A DNA stretch of 64,000 nucleotides from Hyphomicrobiales bacterium (GCA_021732215.1 JAKFVL010000004.1:1-64000), one strand, 5' to 3'; shown: positions 28,850 to 39,270, counted from the first letter of the stretch. A program made the numbers and translations. The notes: a model not told the origin generated them from the letters alone.

Positions 28850-28885
28850 TTCCTCAGAGCTCGATTCTTTAGATACTTTTCTCCG

Positions 28886-29278
28886 ATGACCAAACGCCTG
28901 TTCGTTTACGGCACGCTGATGCGCGGCTATCCGCACCCGATGGCGGACGAACTCGCACGGCATGCGGCGTATGAAGGCCGCGCGATTTTTCGCGGCCGGC
29001 TTTATCTGGTGAAGACCTATCCGGGGATCGTGGCGTCGGCCGACGAGGCTGATGTGGTGCACGGCGACGTCTACGCGCTGCGTGATGCGGCCTATCTGCA
29101 AACGCTCGATCGCTACGAAGGCTGCAGCCCGGACGATGCGCAGCCGCATCAGTATCGCCGCGTCGTGCAGCAGGTGCTGCTGGGCAGCGCAGCCGTCGAG
29201 GCCTGGGTCTATCTTTACAATTGGCCGGTCGAAAAGCTGACGCGCATTGCGTTTGGCAATTTTTCGTCGCGCACATAA
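28886..29278 (+). CDS. gamma-glutamylcyclotransferase-like (AIG2/YtfP) protein
   Basis: 130-residue GGCT-fold protein. The substrate-loop motif YGTLMRG at residues 8-14 and the conserved Glu of LDRYEG (near residue 76) are the expected ones. It may cleave gamma-glutamylamines or similar. The start is ATG 28886, and the stop is 43 bases before the next gene start, so it may share a transcript with the transglutaminase-like and GNAT genes. Confidence 0.85.
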   Translation: MTKRLFVYGTLMRGYPHPMADELARHAAYEGRAIFRGRLYLVKTYPGIVASADEADVVHGDVYALRDAAYLQTLDRYEGCSPDDAQPHQYRRVVQQVLLGSAAVEAWVYLYNWPVEKLTRIAFGNFSSRT

Positions 29279-29321
29279 TGGCATAAAAAACGCCATCGCA
29301 TTTTTGAACCCGCAGGTGCCC

Positions 29322-29828
29322 ATGTCCGTCAGCCTTCGTCCTTTCGTCGCAATCGATGCGCCGGTCATCAATAGGCTTTCGGTTGCGGCCTTCAGCCAAT
29401 ACCGGAACGCCTACAACGACTGGCCCGCGATGACGAAAGTACTGGAGAAAATGTCGGAGATGGCGGCGACGGCGGAAATCATCATTGCCGAGCACGACGA
29501 TCGCGTCGTCGGCGCTGTCGGCTATCTGCCGCCGTTTGCGCCCAAGGCCGCGCACTTCAAGGCCCAGTGGCCGCTGATCCGGATGCTGGTGGTCGATCCG
29601 GATGCGCGTGGCATCGGTGCGGGCCGCGCGCTCAGCGAGGCCTGTATCGGCCGTGCGCGCCGCGATCATGCGGCGGAGATTGCGCTGCATACCAGCGAGA
29701 TGATGACCGTGGCCTTGCCGATGTACCTGCGCATGGGGTTTACGCGCTTCTCGGATGCGCCTGATCTGTTTGGCGTGCCCTATGGCATCTACGTCAAGCC
29801 GCTCGGCGCAGCTTCTGCATCCACGTAA
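29322..29828 (+). CDS. GNAT family N-acetyltransferase
   Basis: 168-residue acetyltransferase. Acetyl-CoA-binding motif A is visible as IRMLVVDPDARGIGAGRALSEACIGRAR, and motif B as MYLRMGFTRFSD. Starts at ATG 29322 (MSVSLRPF); a longer frame overlaps the previous gene. It is convergent with cld across 10 bases. The substrate is unknown. Confidence 0.88.
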   Translation: MSVSLRPFVAIDAPVINRLSVAAFSQYRNAYNDWPAMTKVLEKMSEMAATAEIIIAEHDDRVVGAVGYLPPFAPKAAHFKAQWPLIRMLVVDPDARGIGAGRALSEACIGRARRDHAAEIALHTSEMMTVALPMYLRMGFTRFSDAPDLFGVPYGIYVKPLGAASAST

Positions 29829-29838
29829 ACCCGGATTT

Positions 29839-30381
29839 TCACGCGCGCTTCAGCCGCACGTCCACCTCGCGCTCGACGTAAGCCCACTCCGGTGTCGCGC
29901 GCAGATGCGTCACGAGTTGCTCGAAATCGCCGGCGTGCTCCGGCGCATACTCGAACCACGTCAGAAAATCGAACGGCTGGCCGAGATCGCGCGAATGATA
30001 GAGTTGCCGCGCGATCGCGGGCAGATACTTCAAGCTGTCGGCAATGTGATGCGATTGCGCCTCGAAAATATCGCGCCGCTCTTCCTGCGTCATGTCCCAC
30101 CATGCCGCCGATTTCTTGATCGGGATCAACGCCGCGCAGGTCGCCTCCGCGCGGCCAAGTCCGGCCTGGATTTTGACCAGCGCGGTTTTCTCGGGCCGTT
30201 CGACGTAACGGACGTAGCTGGCGACACCCGCGAGTTGCCAGACGGTTGCGTCATTGACGGCCAGAGATTCGTTCGGCGCCACCGCCAATCGGGGCGCCGT
30301 CGCCAGACCCTCGCCGCGAAACGGCTTGCATACGGTGATTCGCCAGACGCCGGTATCGCCTGCGGAGAACAGCGTGAACAT
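29839..30381 (-). CDS. cld: dimeric chlorite dismutase
   Basis: 180-residue heme b enzyme that splits chlorite to chloride and O2. It matches from memory the short, dimeric Nitrobacter winogradskyi type: GVASYVRYVER, QAGLGRAEAT, AALIPIKKSAAWW, MTQEERRDIFE, SHHIADSLKYLPAIARQLYH and FDFLTWFEYAPEHA. H112 should be the proximal heme ligand and R125 the distal catalytic arginine, with the 13-residue spacing of H114/R127. There is no signal peptide, so it is cytoplasmic. No (per)chlorate reductase is near. Confidence 0.9.
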   Translation of the reverse strand: MFTLFSAGDTGVWRITVCKPFRGEGLATAPRLAVAPNESLAVNDATVWQLAGVASYVRYVERPEKTALVKIQAGLGRAEATCAALIPIKKSAAWWDMTQEERRDIFEAQSHHIADSLKYLPAIARQLYHSRDLGQPFDFLTWFEYAPEHAGDFEQLVTHLRATPEWAYVEREVDVRLKRA

Positions 30382-30452
30382 GGGAGTGCCTTTGCTACAA
30401 TGCTCCTCATCTGCTTGTAGCCAAAAACATGCCAGTTTTGCCGGAGTTTACC

Positions 30453-31094
30453 ATGGACCATCAGGATTTTCAGATCGGTACAGAGTTCATGACTGAAAGG
30501 GGCCGCTGGCGCTGCACGGATGTTGGTACGCGCTCCATTGCTGCCATCAGACTTGATCTCGATCACGATCCGAGTTGGTACAGCGGCCCGCCTTACGGAA
30601 TCGTCGAGCATGTGTTCGATGAGGACGATCTGGAAAGTCTTGAGCTTGCAGCTGGAGAAAGGACGTTTGACGACAGCGGGAAGGCACGCCTGATCACCAT
30701 CGGCCTATCGGCCTTTGATCGTATCCGCGCCGTCGATTGCACCGTAATTTTTGCGCGAGATATGGCTGCGATGCGCCGGTTTTATGAGGACGTGCTTGGT
30801 TTCCATTTGTATCGGGAACTGTCGCCGAAATGGATCGAGTATCTTGTCGGCGGTAACACGCTTGCCCTGGCAACGCCCACGTTGACCGCGGCAGATGCCC
30901 CAACGCCCGATGGCAGTGCCTCGCTTCAGCTAGCCTTCAAGGTGTCCGTGGCCGATGTCGACGCATGTGCCACGGAACTCGGTTCAAAAGGCTGGCCGTT
31001 GTTGTCTCCGCCGACGAACCAGAGCTTCGGTCACCGTACGCTGTTCTTTCGCGATCCGGATGGAAACTTGCTGGAAATTTACGCCGAGATTTGA
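30453..31094 (+). CDS. VOC (glyoxalase/bleomycin-resistance) protein with N-terminal extra domain
   Basis: 213 residues in two parts. Residues 1-65 (IGTEFMTERGRWRCTDVGTRSIAAI...WYSGPPYGIVEHVFDEDDLE) look like a free-standing small protein seen in Bradyrhizobium relatives. Residues 85-213 are a vicinal-oxygen-chelate domain (CTVIFARDMAAMRRFYEDVLGF, then HRTLFFRDPDGNLLEIY). The start MDHQDF (30453) follows CCGGAG; an ATG lies 8 codons earlier. Metal and substrate are unknown. The fusion is continuous, with no stop or frameshift between the parts. Confidence 0.8.
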   Translation: MDHQDFQIGTEFMTERGRWRCTDVGTRSIAAIRLDLDHDPSWYSGPPYGIVEHVFDEDDLESLELAAGERTFDDSGKARLITIGLSAFDRIRAVDCTVIFARDMAAMRRFYEDVLGFHLYRELSPKWIEYLVGGNTLALATPTLTAADAPTPDGSASLQLAFKVSVADVDACATELGSKGWPLLSPPTNQSFGHRTLFFRDPDGNLLEIYAEI

Positions 31095-31102
31095 GTCTGT
31101 TC

Positions 31103-31135
31103 GTCATGGTCGGGTTCGACCCGGCCTCCACGTCT
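31103..31135. repeat. short dispersed hairpin
   Basis: CGTCATGGTCGGGTTCGACCCGGCCTCCACGTC is related to the CCCGGGTCAAGCCCGGGC family. It sits in the 170-base gap before dnaG. Confidence 0.5.
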
Positions 31136-31276
31136 TTCTCGCTGAGGTCCGGCAAGACGTGCATGAGGACTTCTGCCAACTGTGGATAGCGGCGATAAAG
31201 CCGGCCACCTTCGCGTTGGCGCGACTCAGACCTATATTGATGTACGGTTGGCCCGTCACTCGCCTTGGCAAATCCC

Positions 31277-33280
31277 ATGCGCTTCACGCCCCAGTTTCTC
31301 GATGAATTGCGTGCCCGGCTTCCGGTGTCGGAAGTCGTGGGCCGGCGCGTGAAACTGAAGAAGGCGGGGCGCGAGTGGAAAGGACTTTCGCCGTTCCAGC
31401 AGGAAAAATCCCCTTCGTTCACGGTCAACGACGAAAAGGGATTTTATCACGATTTCTCGTCGGGCCGGCATGGCGACATCATCCGCTTCGTGATGGAGAC
31501 CGACGGCGTGCCGTTCGTGGAGGCCGTCGAGCGGCTGGCGTCGATGGCGGGGCTGGCGCTGCCGGCAGTCACGCCCGATGCGGCGCGGCACGAGCAGCGG
31601 CGCAAGACGCTGTACGATGTGATGGACCTCTCGGCGAAATTTTTTGCCGAGACACTGGCGTCGAAAGCCGGCGCGCGGGCGCGGGGGTATCTGTCCGACC
31701 GCAGCCTCTCGCCGCAGACGCAGCTTCAGTTTCAGATCGGTTATGCGCCGAACGAGCGTTTTGCCTTGAAGGAGCATCTCGGCAAACTCGGCATTCCGGT
31801 CGAGGACATGGTCGAGGCGGGGCTCCTGATCGGCGGCGAGGATATTCCCCTGCCTTACGATCGCTTCCGTGATCGGGTGATGTTTCCGATTTTCGATCTG
31901 CGCAACCGCGTCATCGCGTTCGGCGGCCGTGCGCTGGAGAAGGATGTTGCGGCGAAGTATCTCAACTCGCCGGAGACGCCGCTCTTTCATAAAGGCCACA
32001 ATCTCTACAATCAGGCACCGGCGCGCAAAGCGACCCACGACGGCGCGCCGCTCGTCGTCGTCGAAGGCTATGTCGATGTCATCGCCATGGTCACGTCGGG
32101 CTTTCCCGCGGCTGTCGCGCCGCTCGGCACCGCACTGACCGAGGATCAGCTCGCGCTGCTCTGGAAGATGGCGGACGAGCCAATCCTCTGCTTCGACGGC
32201 GACAAGGCCGGTCAGCGCGCGGCTTATCGTGCCGCTGACATCGCTCTGCCGCTGCTGAGGCCCGGAAAGAGTTTGCGTTTTGCGCTGCTGCCGGAGGGGC
32301 AAGACCCGGACGATCTTGCGCGCACCGGCGGACGCGCCGCGCTCGACGACGTGCTCGGTGCGGCGAGGGGCCTCGCGGACGTGATCTGGTCGCGCGAGAT
32401 CGAGGGCGGCAACTTCTCGACGCCGGAGCGCCGTGCCGCATTGGATGCGCGCATCAAGGAACTCGGCAACGTCATCCGCGACGAAACCGTGCGCGGATAC
32501 TATCGGCAGGATTTAACCGAACGCCTGAAGCGCATGCTGATGCCGGAGCAGGGCGCGCAAGGCTTTCAACGCGGTCCATACCGCAGCGAATCAGCAGGCC
32601 GGTTCCAGCCGCGACGGCCGGGTTCAGCCCCTGCGCGCGGCGGTAATTTCAGGGACAAGCCCGGTTCCGCGAGCCTCATGCGGGCGATCCCGAACGGCCC
32701 CTATCAGGCGGCCAGCGGGCAACTTGCGGCGAGCCCGATCATGCGCGGCCAGCGCAGCAGTCTGTCGCGGCGCGAGGCGCTGATCCTGCAGATGCTGATC
32801 AATCACCCATGGTTGCTGCATGAGCATCTGGAGGACGTGGCCGCCCTCGAATTGGCCCATCCCGAAGCCCACAAGCTGCGGGCCGGGATCATCGCTGCAT
32901 TCTCTCATTACGGGCCGACCGACGACCCCGCCGCGGAGGCCGCGCGTATCCGTGCCGCCATCGCCGCAAAAGGCGATTTATCCGATATTCTTCAACGGGT
33001 TGAAAGATCGATCACGACCCACGCGGTCTGGGGTGCACGGCCAGAGGCTGCGAGCGGCGATGTTTTGTCGACATGGCACCAGCTCGTTGCCTTGCATCGG
33101 CAGTGGCATTCCTTACTTAGAGAGTTGAAAGACGCGGAATTGGCGCTGGGCGAGACCAACAACGAAGCGAATCTGGGCTGGATGCAGGACGTAAAAGCCC
33201 GCCTTGCGCAGGTCGATGGGCTGGAAGCCCTGATCGAGGGCTTTGGCGAGCAATCCGGACGTGCCCAGCGCGGAATGTGA
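31277..33280 (+). CDS. dnaG: DNA primase
   Basis: 667-residue primase that lays RNA primers at the fork. N-terminal CHC2-type domain, then the TOPRIM catalytic core (VVVEGYVDVIAM with the Glu, and CFDGDKAGQRAA with the Asp pair), then a helicase-binding C-terminal region. In the zinc-binding module all four ligands are replaced: the SPFQ and FYHDFSS segments give S38, Q41, D59 and S62 where E. coli has C40, H43, C61 and C64. The start is ATG 31277; a TTG 12 bases upstream is also open. rpoD follows. Confidence 0.96.
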   Translation: MRFTPQFLDELRARLPVSEVVGRRVKLKKAGREWKGLSPFQQEKSPSFTVNDEKGFYHDFSSGRHGDIIRFVMETDGVPFVEAVERLASMAGLALPAVTPDAARHEQRRKTLYDVMDLSAKFFAETLASKAGARARGYLSDRSLSPQTQLQFQIGYAPNERFALKEHLGKLGIPVEDMVEAGLLIGGEDIPLPYDRFRDRVMFPIFDLRNRVIAFGGRALEKDVAAKYLNSPETPLFHKGHNLYNQAPARKATHDGAPLVVVEGYVDVIAMVTSGFPAAVAPLGTALTEDQLALLWKMADEPILCFDGDKAGQRAAYRAADIALPLLRPGKSLRFALLPEGQDPDDLARTGGRAALDDVLGAARGLADVIWSREIEGGNFSTPERRAALDARIKELGNVIRDETVRGYYRQDLTERLKRMLMPEQGAQGFQRGPYRSESAGRFQPRRPGSAPARGGNFRDKPGSASLMRAIPNGPYQAASGQLAASPIMRGQRSSLSRREALILQMLINHPWLLHEHLEDVAALELAHPEAHKLRAGIIAAFSHYGPTDDPAAEAARIRAAIAAKGDLSDILQRVERSITTHAVWGARPEAASGDVLSTWHQLVALHRQWHSLLRELKDAELALGETNNEANLGWMQDVKARLAQVDGLEALIEGFGEQSGRAQRGM

Positions 33281-33550
33281 CCGAAAGCCCGCGAAAAATC
33301 GCTGCGGACGAACCTGCCAAGGCCCGCAAAAAGACTCGCCAAACCGATGGTTTGGCTGCAAAAACAGGGTTAATCGAGGCTTAAGATCCCGCCGCTACGG
33401 TGGGGCGTAAAGTTGCCGGACCGGCGAACGTATTTTCCAGGGGGTGGCGACATCGTGCGCCGCCCTTTCCGCGTCAGATGCGGCGAGATTGAAGACGCGA
33501 CAAGATCGAACACGGCGAGCGCCCGCGCGTTTGCTGTCATGGAGTAGTGA

Positions 33551-35701
<2,151 letters not shown>

Positions 35702-35741
35702 GTTTGGCAAGCTGCTTGTCCGCCGTAGCCACTTGGCGAAG

Positions 35742-35794
35742 GCGGAAAGCATCCGCCGAGGAGCAGGAAGCTGCGGAGTATCCTGGATAACTGA
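35742..35794 (+). pseudogene. fragment of rpoD 3' end (left copy)
   Basis: GCGGAAAGCATCCGCCGAGGAGCAGGAAGCTGCGGAGTATCCTGGATAACTGA parallels the last 50-odd bases of rpoD (35648-35701) with a few changes and keeps the stop. It begins 41 bases after the real stop. Confidence 0.75.
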
Positions 35795-35797
35795 CGA

Positions 35798-35942
35798 CCT
35801 CATCCTGAGGAGCCGCGCGCAGCGCGGCGTCTCGAAGGATGAGCTACACTCTCCAACTCTCCCCGCTAGCGGGACGAGGTATCGAGCATCGCGAGCGGGT
35901 GAGGGCATTTTCTCCATTCGTCATTGCTGGGCTTGACCCAAT
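35798..35942. repeat. dispersed palindromic repeats
   Basis: CCTCATCCTGAGGAGCCGCGCGCAGCGCGGCGTCTCGAAGGATGAG, then a CTCCCCGCTAGCGGG...GCGGGTGAGGG half-element, then CGTCATTGCTGGGCTTGACCCAATG. No gene is seen from 35702 to 36023. Confidence 0.7.
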
Positions 35943-36023
35943 GCGGCTGCGAACGTTCGGTTCATTCACGAAAAAGGGCCGCCAAACCCTGGCGACCCTT
36001 CCGAGCTATGTTATTGACGCGAA

Positions 36024-36233
36024 CTATTTTGTGCGTGAACCTGCGACGAAACCCTCTTGATAGTCCGCGTCGTCTTTCTTGGTGGCATCTGATCCCGAAC
36101 AAATAAACCCAAGACCGGGTACCGCAACATCGATCAGAGCGTTGCCCAATCCATATGGATTTGAGGTAGATGGCTTGTGCGGCTCGCGATTGCTTCTGGC
36201 GTCGTCATAGCCCTTTTTGAAGTAGTCGGTCAT
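36024..36233 (-). CDS. small hypothetical protein, 69 residues
   Basis: No family recognised. YFKKGYDDARSN near the start and DYQEGFVAGSR at the end look like two copies of a Y-x-x-G-[YF]-x-x-[AG] helix, around a hydrophobic centre (GNALIDVAVPGLGFICSG) rich in Gly and Pro. A strong ribosome site (AGAAAGGAAGACTAAA) precedes the ATG at 36231-36233. Codon use is AT-richer than the neighbours. It is divergent from the 521-residue gene, sharing a 77-base promoter gap, so the two probably arrived together. Confidence 0.75.
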   Translation of the reverse strand: MTDYFKKGYDDARSNREPHKPSTSNPYGLGNALIDVAVPGLGFICSGSDATKKDDADYQEGFVAGSRTK

Positions 36234-36310
36234 TTTAGTCTTCCTTTCTGTTGGATCGCTCCCGGGTGGTGCGATGCCAGCAGAATTTCACCAAAGGTAA
36301 GGAAGGATCG

Positions 36311-37876
36311 ATGGGCGCTTTTCAGGACAAGAAGGACAGAAAGGAGGACAGGCAATTCGTACTCCTTTGGAAGGTACAATCGAAAGAAATTCGAGAGACA
36401 GCGAAGGAGTTGCTAGGACAAGGCGGAATCAATTTGCTTTATAGCGAATTGGCGGGAAGACGGCTTAATGAATCGATCGCTCGATACTTTTCGAGGAAAA
36501 CAATATCATACTCCGCGCGTGACAACCTAATCAGAGGTAGCGCAAAATTTTTTCACAAGCACAAGCCGGAGCGAACCGTTGAAGATTGGATAGAGCGGCT
36601 TAGTGAACCTGGCAAGAATGAAAACCTAAGTGAGTGGCTAAAACCGAGACAGCCCATTTATGCGTCGAAAGCAGAACAATATTTGAACGCTCATTTAGAA
36701 GCCGAGAAAGCTCGCCGTCTACCTGCGCTCTATAAATTTCTGCAAAGAGAGATAGGCGAGGGAGTTAGTCCGCCATACGCGAAACTTTCCAAAATGTGGG
36801 TTCGAAACGTAACCGATGGAAGACGGCAAATTGATCTTCCGATTCCGGTTTCTCTTCTATCTACCGCGGATCAAATTGCGTTGAAAGAATCGCCGCCTAA
36901 TCCTTTCTTCGAGAACAAAAAAGATTTCGCTGCAGATCAATCCAGCTATTTAAAGCAGCTAATCGCCATTAACTCACTGGAGGCTGACCCAGAGATACGC
37001 GAGCGCAGCCTTCACAATGGAAATACCTACACCATCGCCACTCTTGAAAATGAGAGATCATCATGCACGATTGGCGGATCGGCATCAGATTATTATTCTA
37101 TGCTCAAGCATCAAGCCGCGCCTGAGTATGCGTTGCTGTCGGCCTTGCAGGAAATGGATACAGCCGAGCAAGAACTAGATGATTATAGTACTTTGATTGA
37201 ACGCCGCGTAGAGGCCCGAAAGCAATCCACACACGCAGCAATGAGCATTTCAGCGTTGGTGGTTTATCCCGACGCTCGCGATGCCCAACTAAGAGCGATG
37301 GTTCTGAAAAAGGATAAAAGGACTGCAGTTTACAAAGACCTTTGGGCTGTAGTGCCCGGCGGAATGTTTCAGCCGGAGTTGGGTGATCCAAAAGAGTGGA
37401 ATATTCACCACTGTCTGATCAAGGAATATTGCGAGGAGCTATTCGGGGAAAATCCTGTTGAACGGCAGGCGCACCCTTATTTTATTTACCAAGAATGGCA
37501 GTCGGCGAAAGATTTGTATAGCAAATTGGTAGAAGGCAAATGTGAGATCGTGCATTCTGGTGTCGCACTCAATTTGCTTAACTCCTGCGTAGAGATATGT
37601 TGCGTTATTCTCGTCAAAGATGCTGATTGGTTCGAGGGGCATCGACGCAGATTCAAGTATAACTTTGAGTATGTGGCCCGATCTCAAGCTCAGGGTAATT
37701 GCCTGCTTGAATATAAGGTGAATTCTGCGGAAAAGGATTTTCTGGATTGGCATGAGTCAAACATTATCCCCGCTGAAATTGCAGGGAGCTGGGTCCCAGG
37801 TAGTCTAGCCTCATTTTGGTTAGGGATTGATGCTGTCAGACAAAATCGACCAAATCGTTTCGTGCCGTTTGTTTAG
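36311..37876 (+). CDS. uncharacterised 521-residue protein with C-terminal Nudix-like domain
   Basis: ATG 36311 follows TAAGGAAGGATCG; the frame is open from 36251 but without a ribosome site. Residues 308-440 look like a Nudix fold: strand AAMSISALVVYP, then VVPGGMFQPE, then the box IKEYCEELFGE (370-380). This fits the GX5EX7REUXEEXGU helix loosely, with K for R. EICCVILVKDADWF would be a later strand. Residues 1-110 are helical and basic, possibly nucleic-acid binding. Codon use (AGA, ATA, TTA, AAT) and low GC mark it as foreign. A Nudix-fold sensor/regulator or defence effector is conceivable; neither is shown. Confidence 0.75.
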   Translation: MGAFQDKKDRKEDRQFVLLWKVQSKEIRETAKELLGQGGINLLYSELAGRRLNESIARYFSRKTISYSARDNLIRGSAKFFHKHKPERTVEDWIERLSEPGKNENLSEWLKPRQPIYASKAEQYLNAHLEAEKARRLPALYKFLQREIGEGVSPPYAKLSKMWVRNVTDGRRQIDLPIPVSLLSTADQIALKESPPNPFFENKKDFAADQSSYLKQLIAINSLEADPEIRERSLHNGNTYTIATLENERSSCTIGGSASDYYSMLKHQAAPEYALLSALQEMDTAEQELDDYSTLIERRVEARKQSTHAAMSISALVVYPDARDAQLRAMVLKKDKRTAVYKDLWAVVPGGMFQPELGDPKEWNIHHCLIKEYCEELFGENPVERQAHPYFIYQEWQSAKDLYSKLVEGKCEIVHSGVALNLLNSCVEICCVILVKDADWFEGHRRRFKYNFEYVARSQAQGNCLLEYKVNSAEKDFLDWHESNIIPAEIAGSWVPGSLASFWLGIDAVRQNRPNRFVPFV

Positions 37877-37931
37877 TTTGAAATAAATATTCCACGGACG
37901 AACTTCCTCATAGGGATACAATCTATTTCAG

Positions 37932-37987
37932 CCCTCCCCCTTAGTGGGGAGGGTCGGCCAAGCGAAGCGAAGGCCGGTGTGGAGGTT
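37932..37987. repeat. half element of the GGGAGAGGG family
   Basis: CCCTCCCCCTTAGTGGGGAGGGTCGGCCAAGCGAAGCGAAGGCCGGTGTGGAGG: one hairpin plus the flanking arm seen also at 23936. It marks the right edge of the AT-rich stretch. Confidence 0.75.
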
Positions 37988-37997
37988 TTCGAAGCTC

Positions 37998-38264
37998 ATG
38001 CCAACCATCGCTTTTTTCTATGGCATTGCCATCCGGATGTTCTTTCGCGACCATCCGCCTCCGCATTTTCTCGCCGTCTATGGCGGCCACGAAGCCAATG
38101 TCTCGATCGAGACCGGCGAGATCATCAACGGCCACTTGCCTGCGAATGCGGCCCGTCTCGTCAAGCAATGGACACTGGCGCATCGCGCCGAACTCGACGA
38201 TAATTGGCAGCGGGCGCGCAGCAATACGCCGCTCGTCCGGATCGCGGGACTTGATGATGATTAA
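37998..38264 (+). CDS. DUF4160 domain-containing protein
   Basis: 88 residues with the DUF4160 signature (MPTIAFFYGIAIRMFFRDHPPPHFLAVYGG.EA...I.TGEII.G.LP). This family is nearly always found with DUF2442. Its stop overlaps the next gene's start by 11 bases, so the two are translationally coupled. A toxin-antitoxin-like role has been suggested by association only. Confidence 0.88.
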   Translation: MPTIAFFYGIAIRMFFRDHPPPHFLAVYGGHEANVSIETGEIINGHLPANAARLVKQWTLAHRAELDDNWQRARSNTPLVRIAGLDDD

Positions 38265-38523
38265 GATATCCCGAATTCAGCATCTTGGCGGCCACCGCCT
38301 GCGCGCGACATTCAGCGACGGAATGGCGGGCGAGTATGATTTTTCCGGCATTGTCGAAGAAGCCGGGCCGATGGTCGAACCGCTGCGCGATCCGGCATAC
38401 TTCGCGCGCGCGTTTCTCGAATACGGCGCGCTGACATGGCCGAACGGCTACGATGTTGCGCCCGCCTGGCTGCGCATGGAAATCGAAAAGACCGGCGGTC
38501 TTTCTCGCGAAGTGGCGGCGTGA
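38254..38523 (+). CDS. DUF2442 domain-containing protein
   Basis: 89 residues (RLRATFSDGMAGEYDFSGIVEEAGPMVEPLRDPAYFARAF..YG.L.WPNGYDVAPAWLRMEI) with the DUF2442 pattern. Starts at ATG 38254 or the next codon 38257, inside the end of the DUF4160 gene. The GC is as the chromosome, unlike the 521-residue gene. Function unknown. Confidence 0.88.
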   Translation: MMIKISRIQHLGGHRLRATFSDGMAGEYDFSGIVEEAGPMVEPLRDPAYFARAFLEYGALTWPNGYDVAPAWLRMEIEKTGGLSREVAA

Positions 38524-38531
38524 ATCGCTGC

Positions 38532-38583
38532 TGAGCATGCGCTTCGGCATCGGAATGAACACCGGCCACGCGCTGGAAGAAGC
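38532..38583 (+). pseudogene. fragment of rpoD region 4 (right copy)
   Basis: CTGAGCATGCGCTTCGGCATCGGAATGAACACCGGCCACGCGCTGGAAGAAG differs from rpoD 35535-35585 at few positions and still reads [16 protein letters not shown]. It lies nine bases after DUF2442 and runs into a dispersed repeat. Confidence 0.85.
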
Positions 38584-38777
38584 ATGTCCCGGACTTGATC
38601 CGGGATGCGAGCCGCGCGTGCGGCGAGCCTCGAAGGATCAGATCGTCATTCCGGGGCGCGTCGAAGACGCGAACCCGGTCATCGCAAACTCAGATTGTGT
38701 GGAGAGATGGATTCCGGATCAGCGTAAACGCGCTGTCCGGAATGACAAGGAGTGGGAAGGTTAGTCTCGCAATGACG
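38583..38777. repeat. compound dispersed repeats
   Basis: CATGTCCCGGACTTGATCCGGGATG, then ATTCCGGGGCGCG...GATTCCGGATCAGCG...CTGTCCGGAATGAC, then a CGCAATGACGGG end. No gene in 38524-38790. Confidence 0.7.
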
Positions 38778-38790
38778 GGCGCAACCAATC

Positions 38791-39270
38791 TCAATCCGGC
38801 AGGCTCGTCAGCTTCGGCCGCCAGACGCCGAACACCACGTTGAAGGTCGCGATGGCGAGCATCACCCACAGCGAGCCTTGCTCGGCGCTGAGGTTGGCGG
38901 CGAGCGCCGCGGCGTCGAACTTGCCCGCAAGCGCCGCCGCGCTCTGTTCGGCTTCCTCCTGCATCGGGCCGATCACGCCGACGAAGCTCCACTCGAACAC
39001 GAGGATGCCGGTGGCGAGTTTCGCCCACGCCCAGCCGGCGTTGTGGAAGGCGCGGTTGAGGCCGATCGCGAGCAGGCCCGCGATCAGCGTCAGCGCCAGC
39101 GAGGGCAGGAACACCCAGGTCGCGATGTTGCCCATCGCGCCGCGCATCAGCGCGTATTGCGCAAGCTCTTTCGGCGCGGGCGAAAACACCAGCAGCACGA
39201 TCAGGCACGCCATCGCGCCCATCATGCCGATGGCGCCCATGGTGTGGCAGAATTTCAGCAGGCGTCGCAT
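38791..39270 (-). CDS. integral membrane protein, DUF2269-like
   Basis: 159 residues with about four helices: [56 protein letters not shown] and [18 protein letters not shown]. The [21 protein letters not shown] start resembles the DUF2269 family. ATG at 39268-39270. No partner gene. Function unknown. Confidence 0.7.
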   Translation of the reverse strand: MRRLLKFCHTMGAIGMMGAMACLIVLLVFSPAPKELAQYALMRGAMGNIATWVFLPSLALTLIAGLLAIGLNRAFHNAGWAWAKLATGILVFEWSFVGVIGPMQEEAEQSAAALAGKFDAAALAANLSAEQGSLWVMLAIATFNVVFGVWRPKLTSLPD

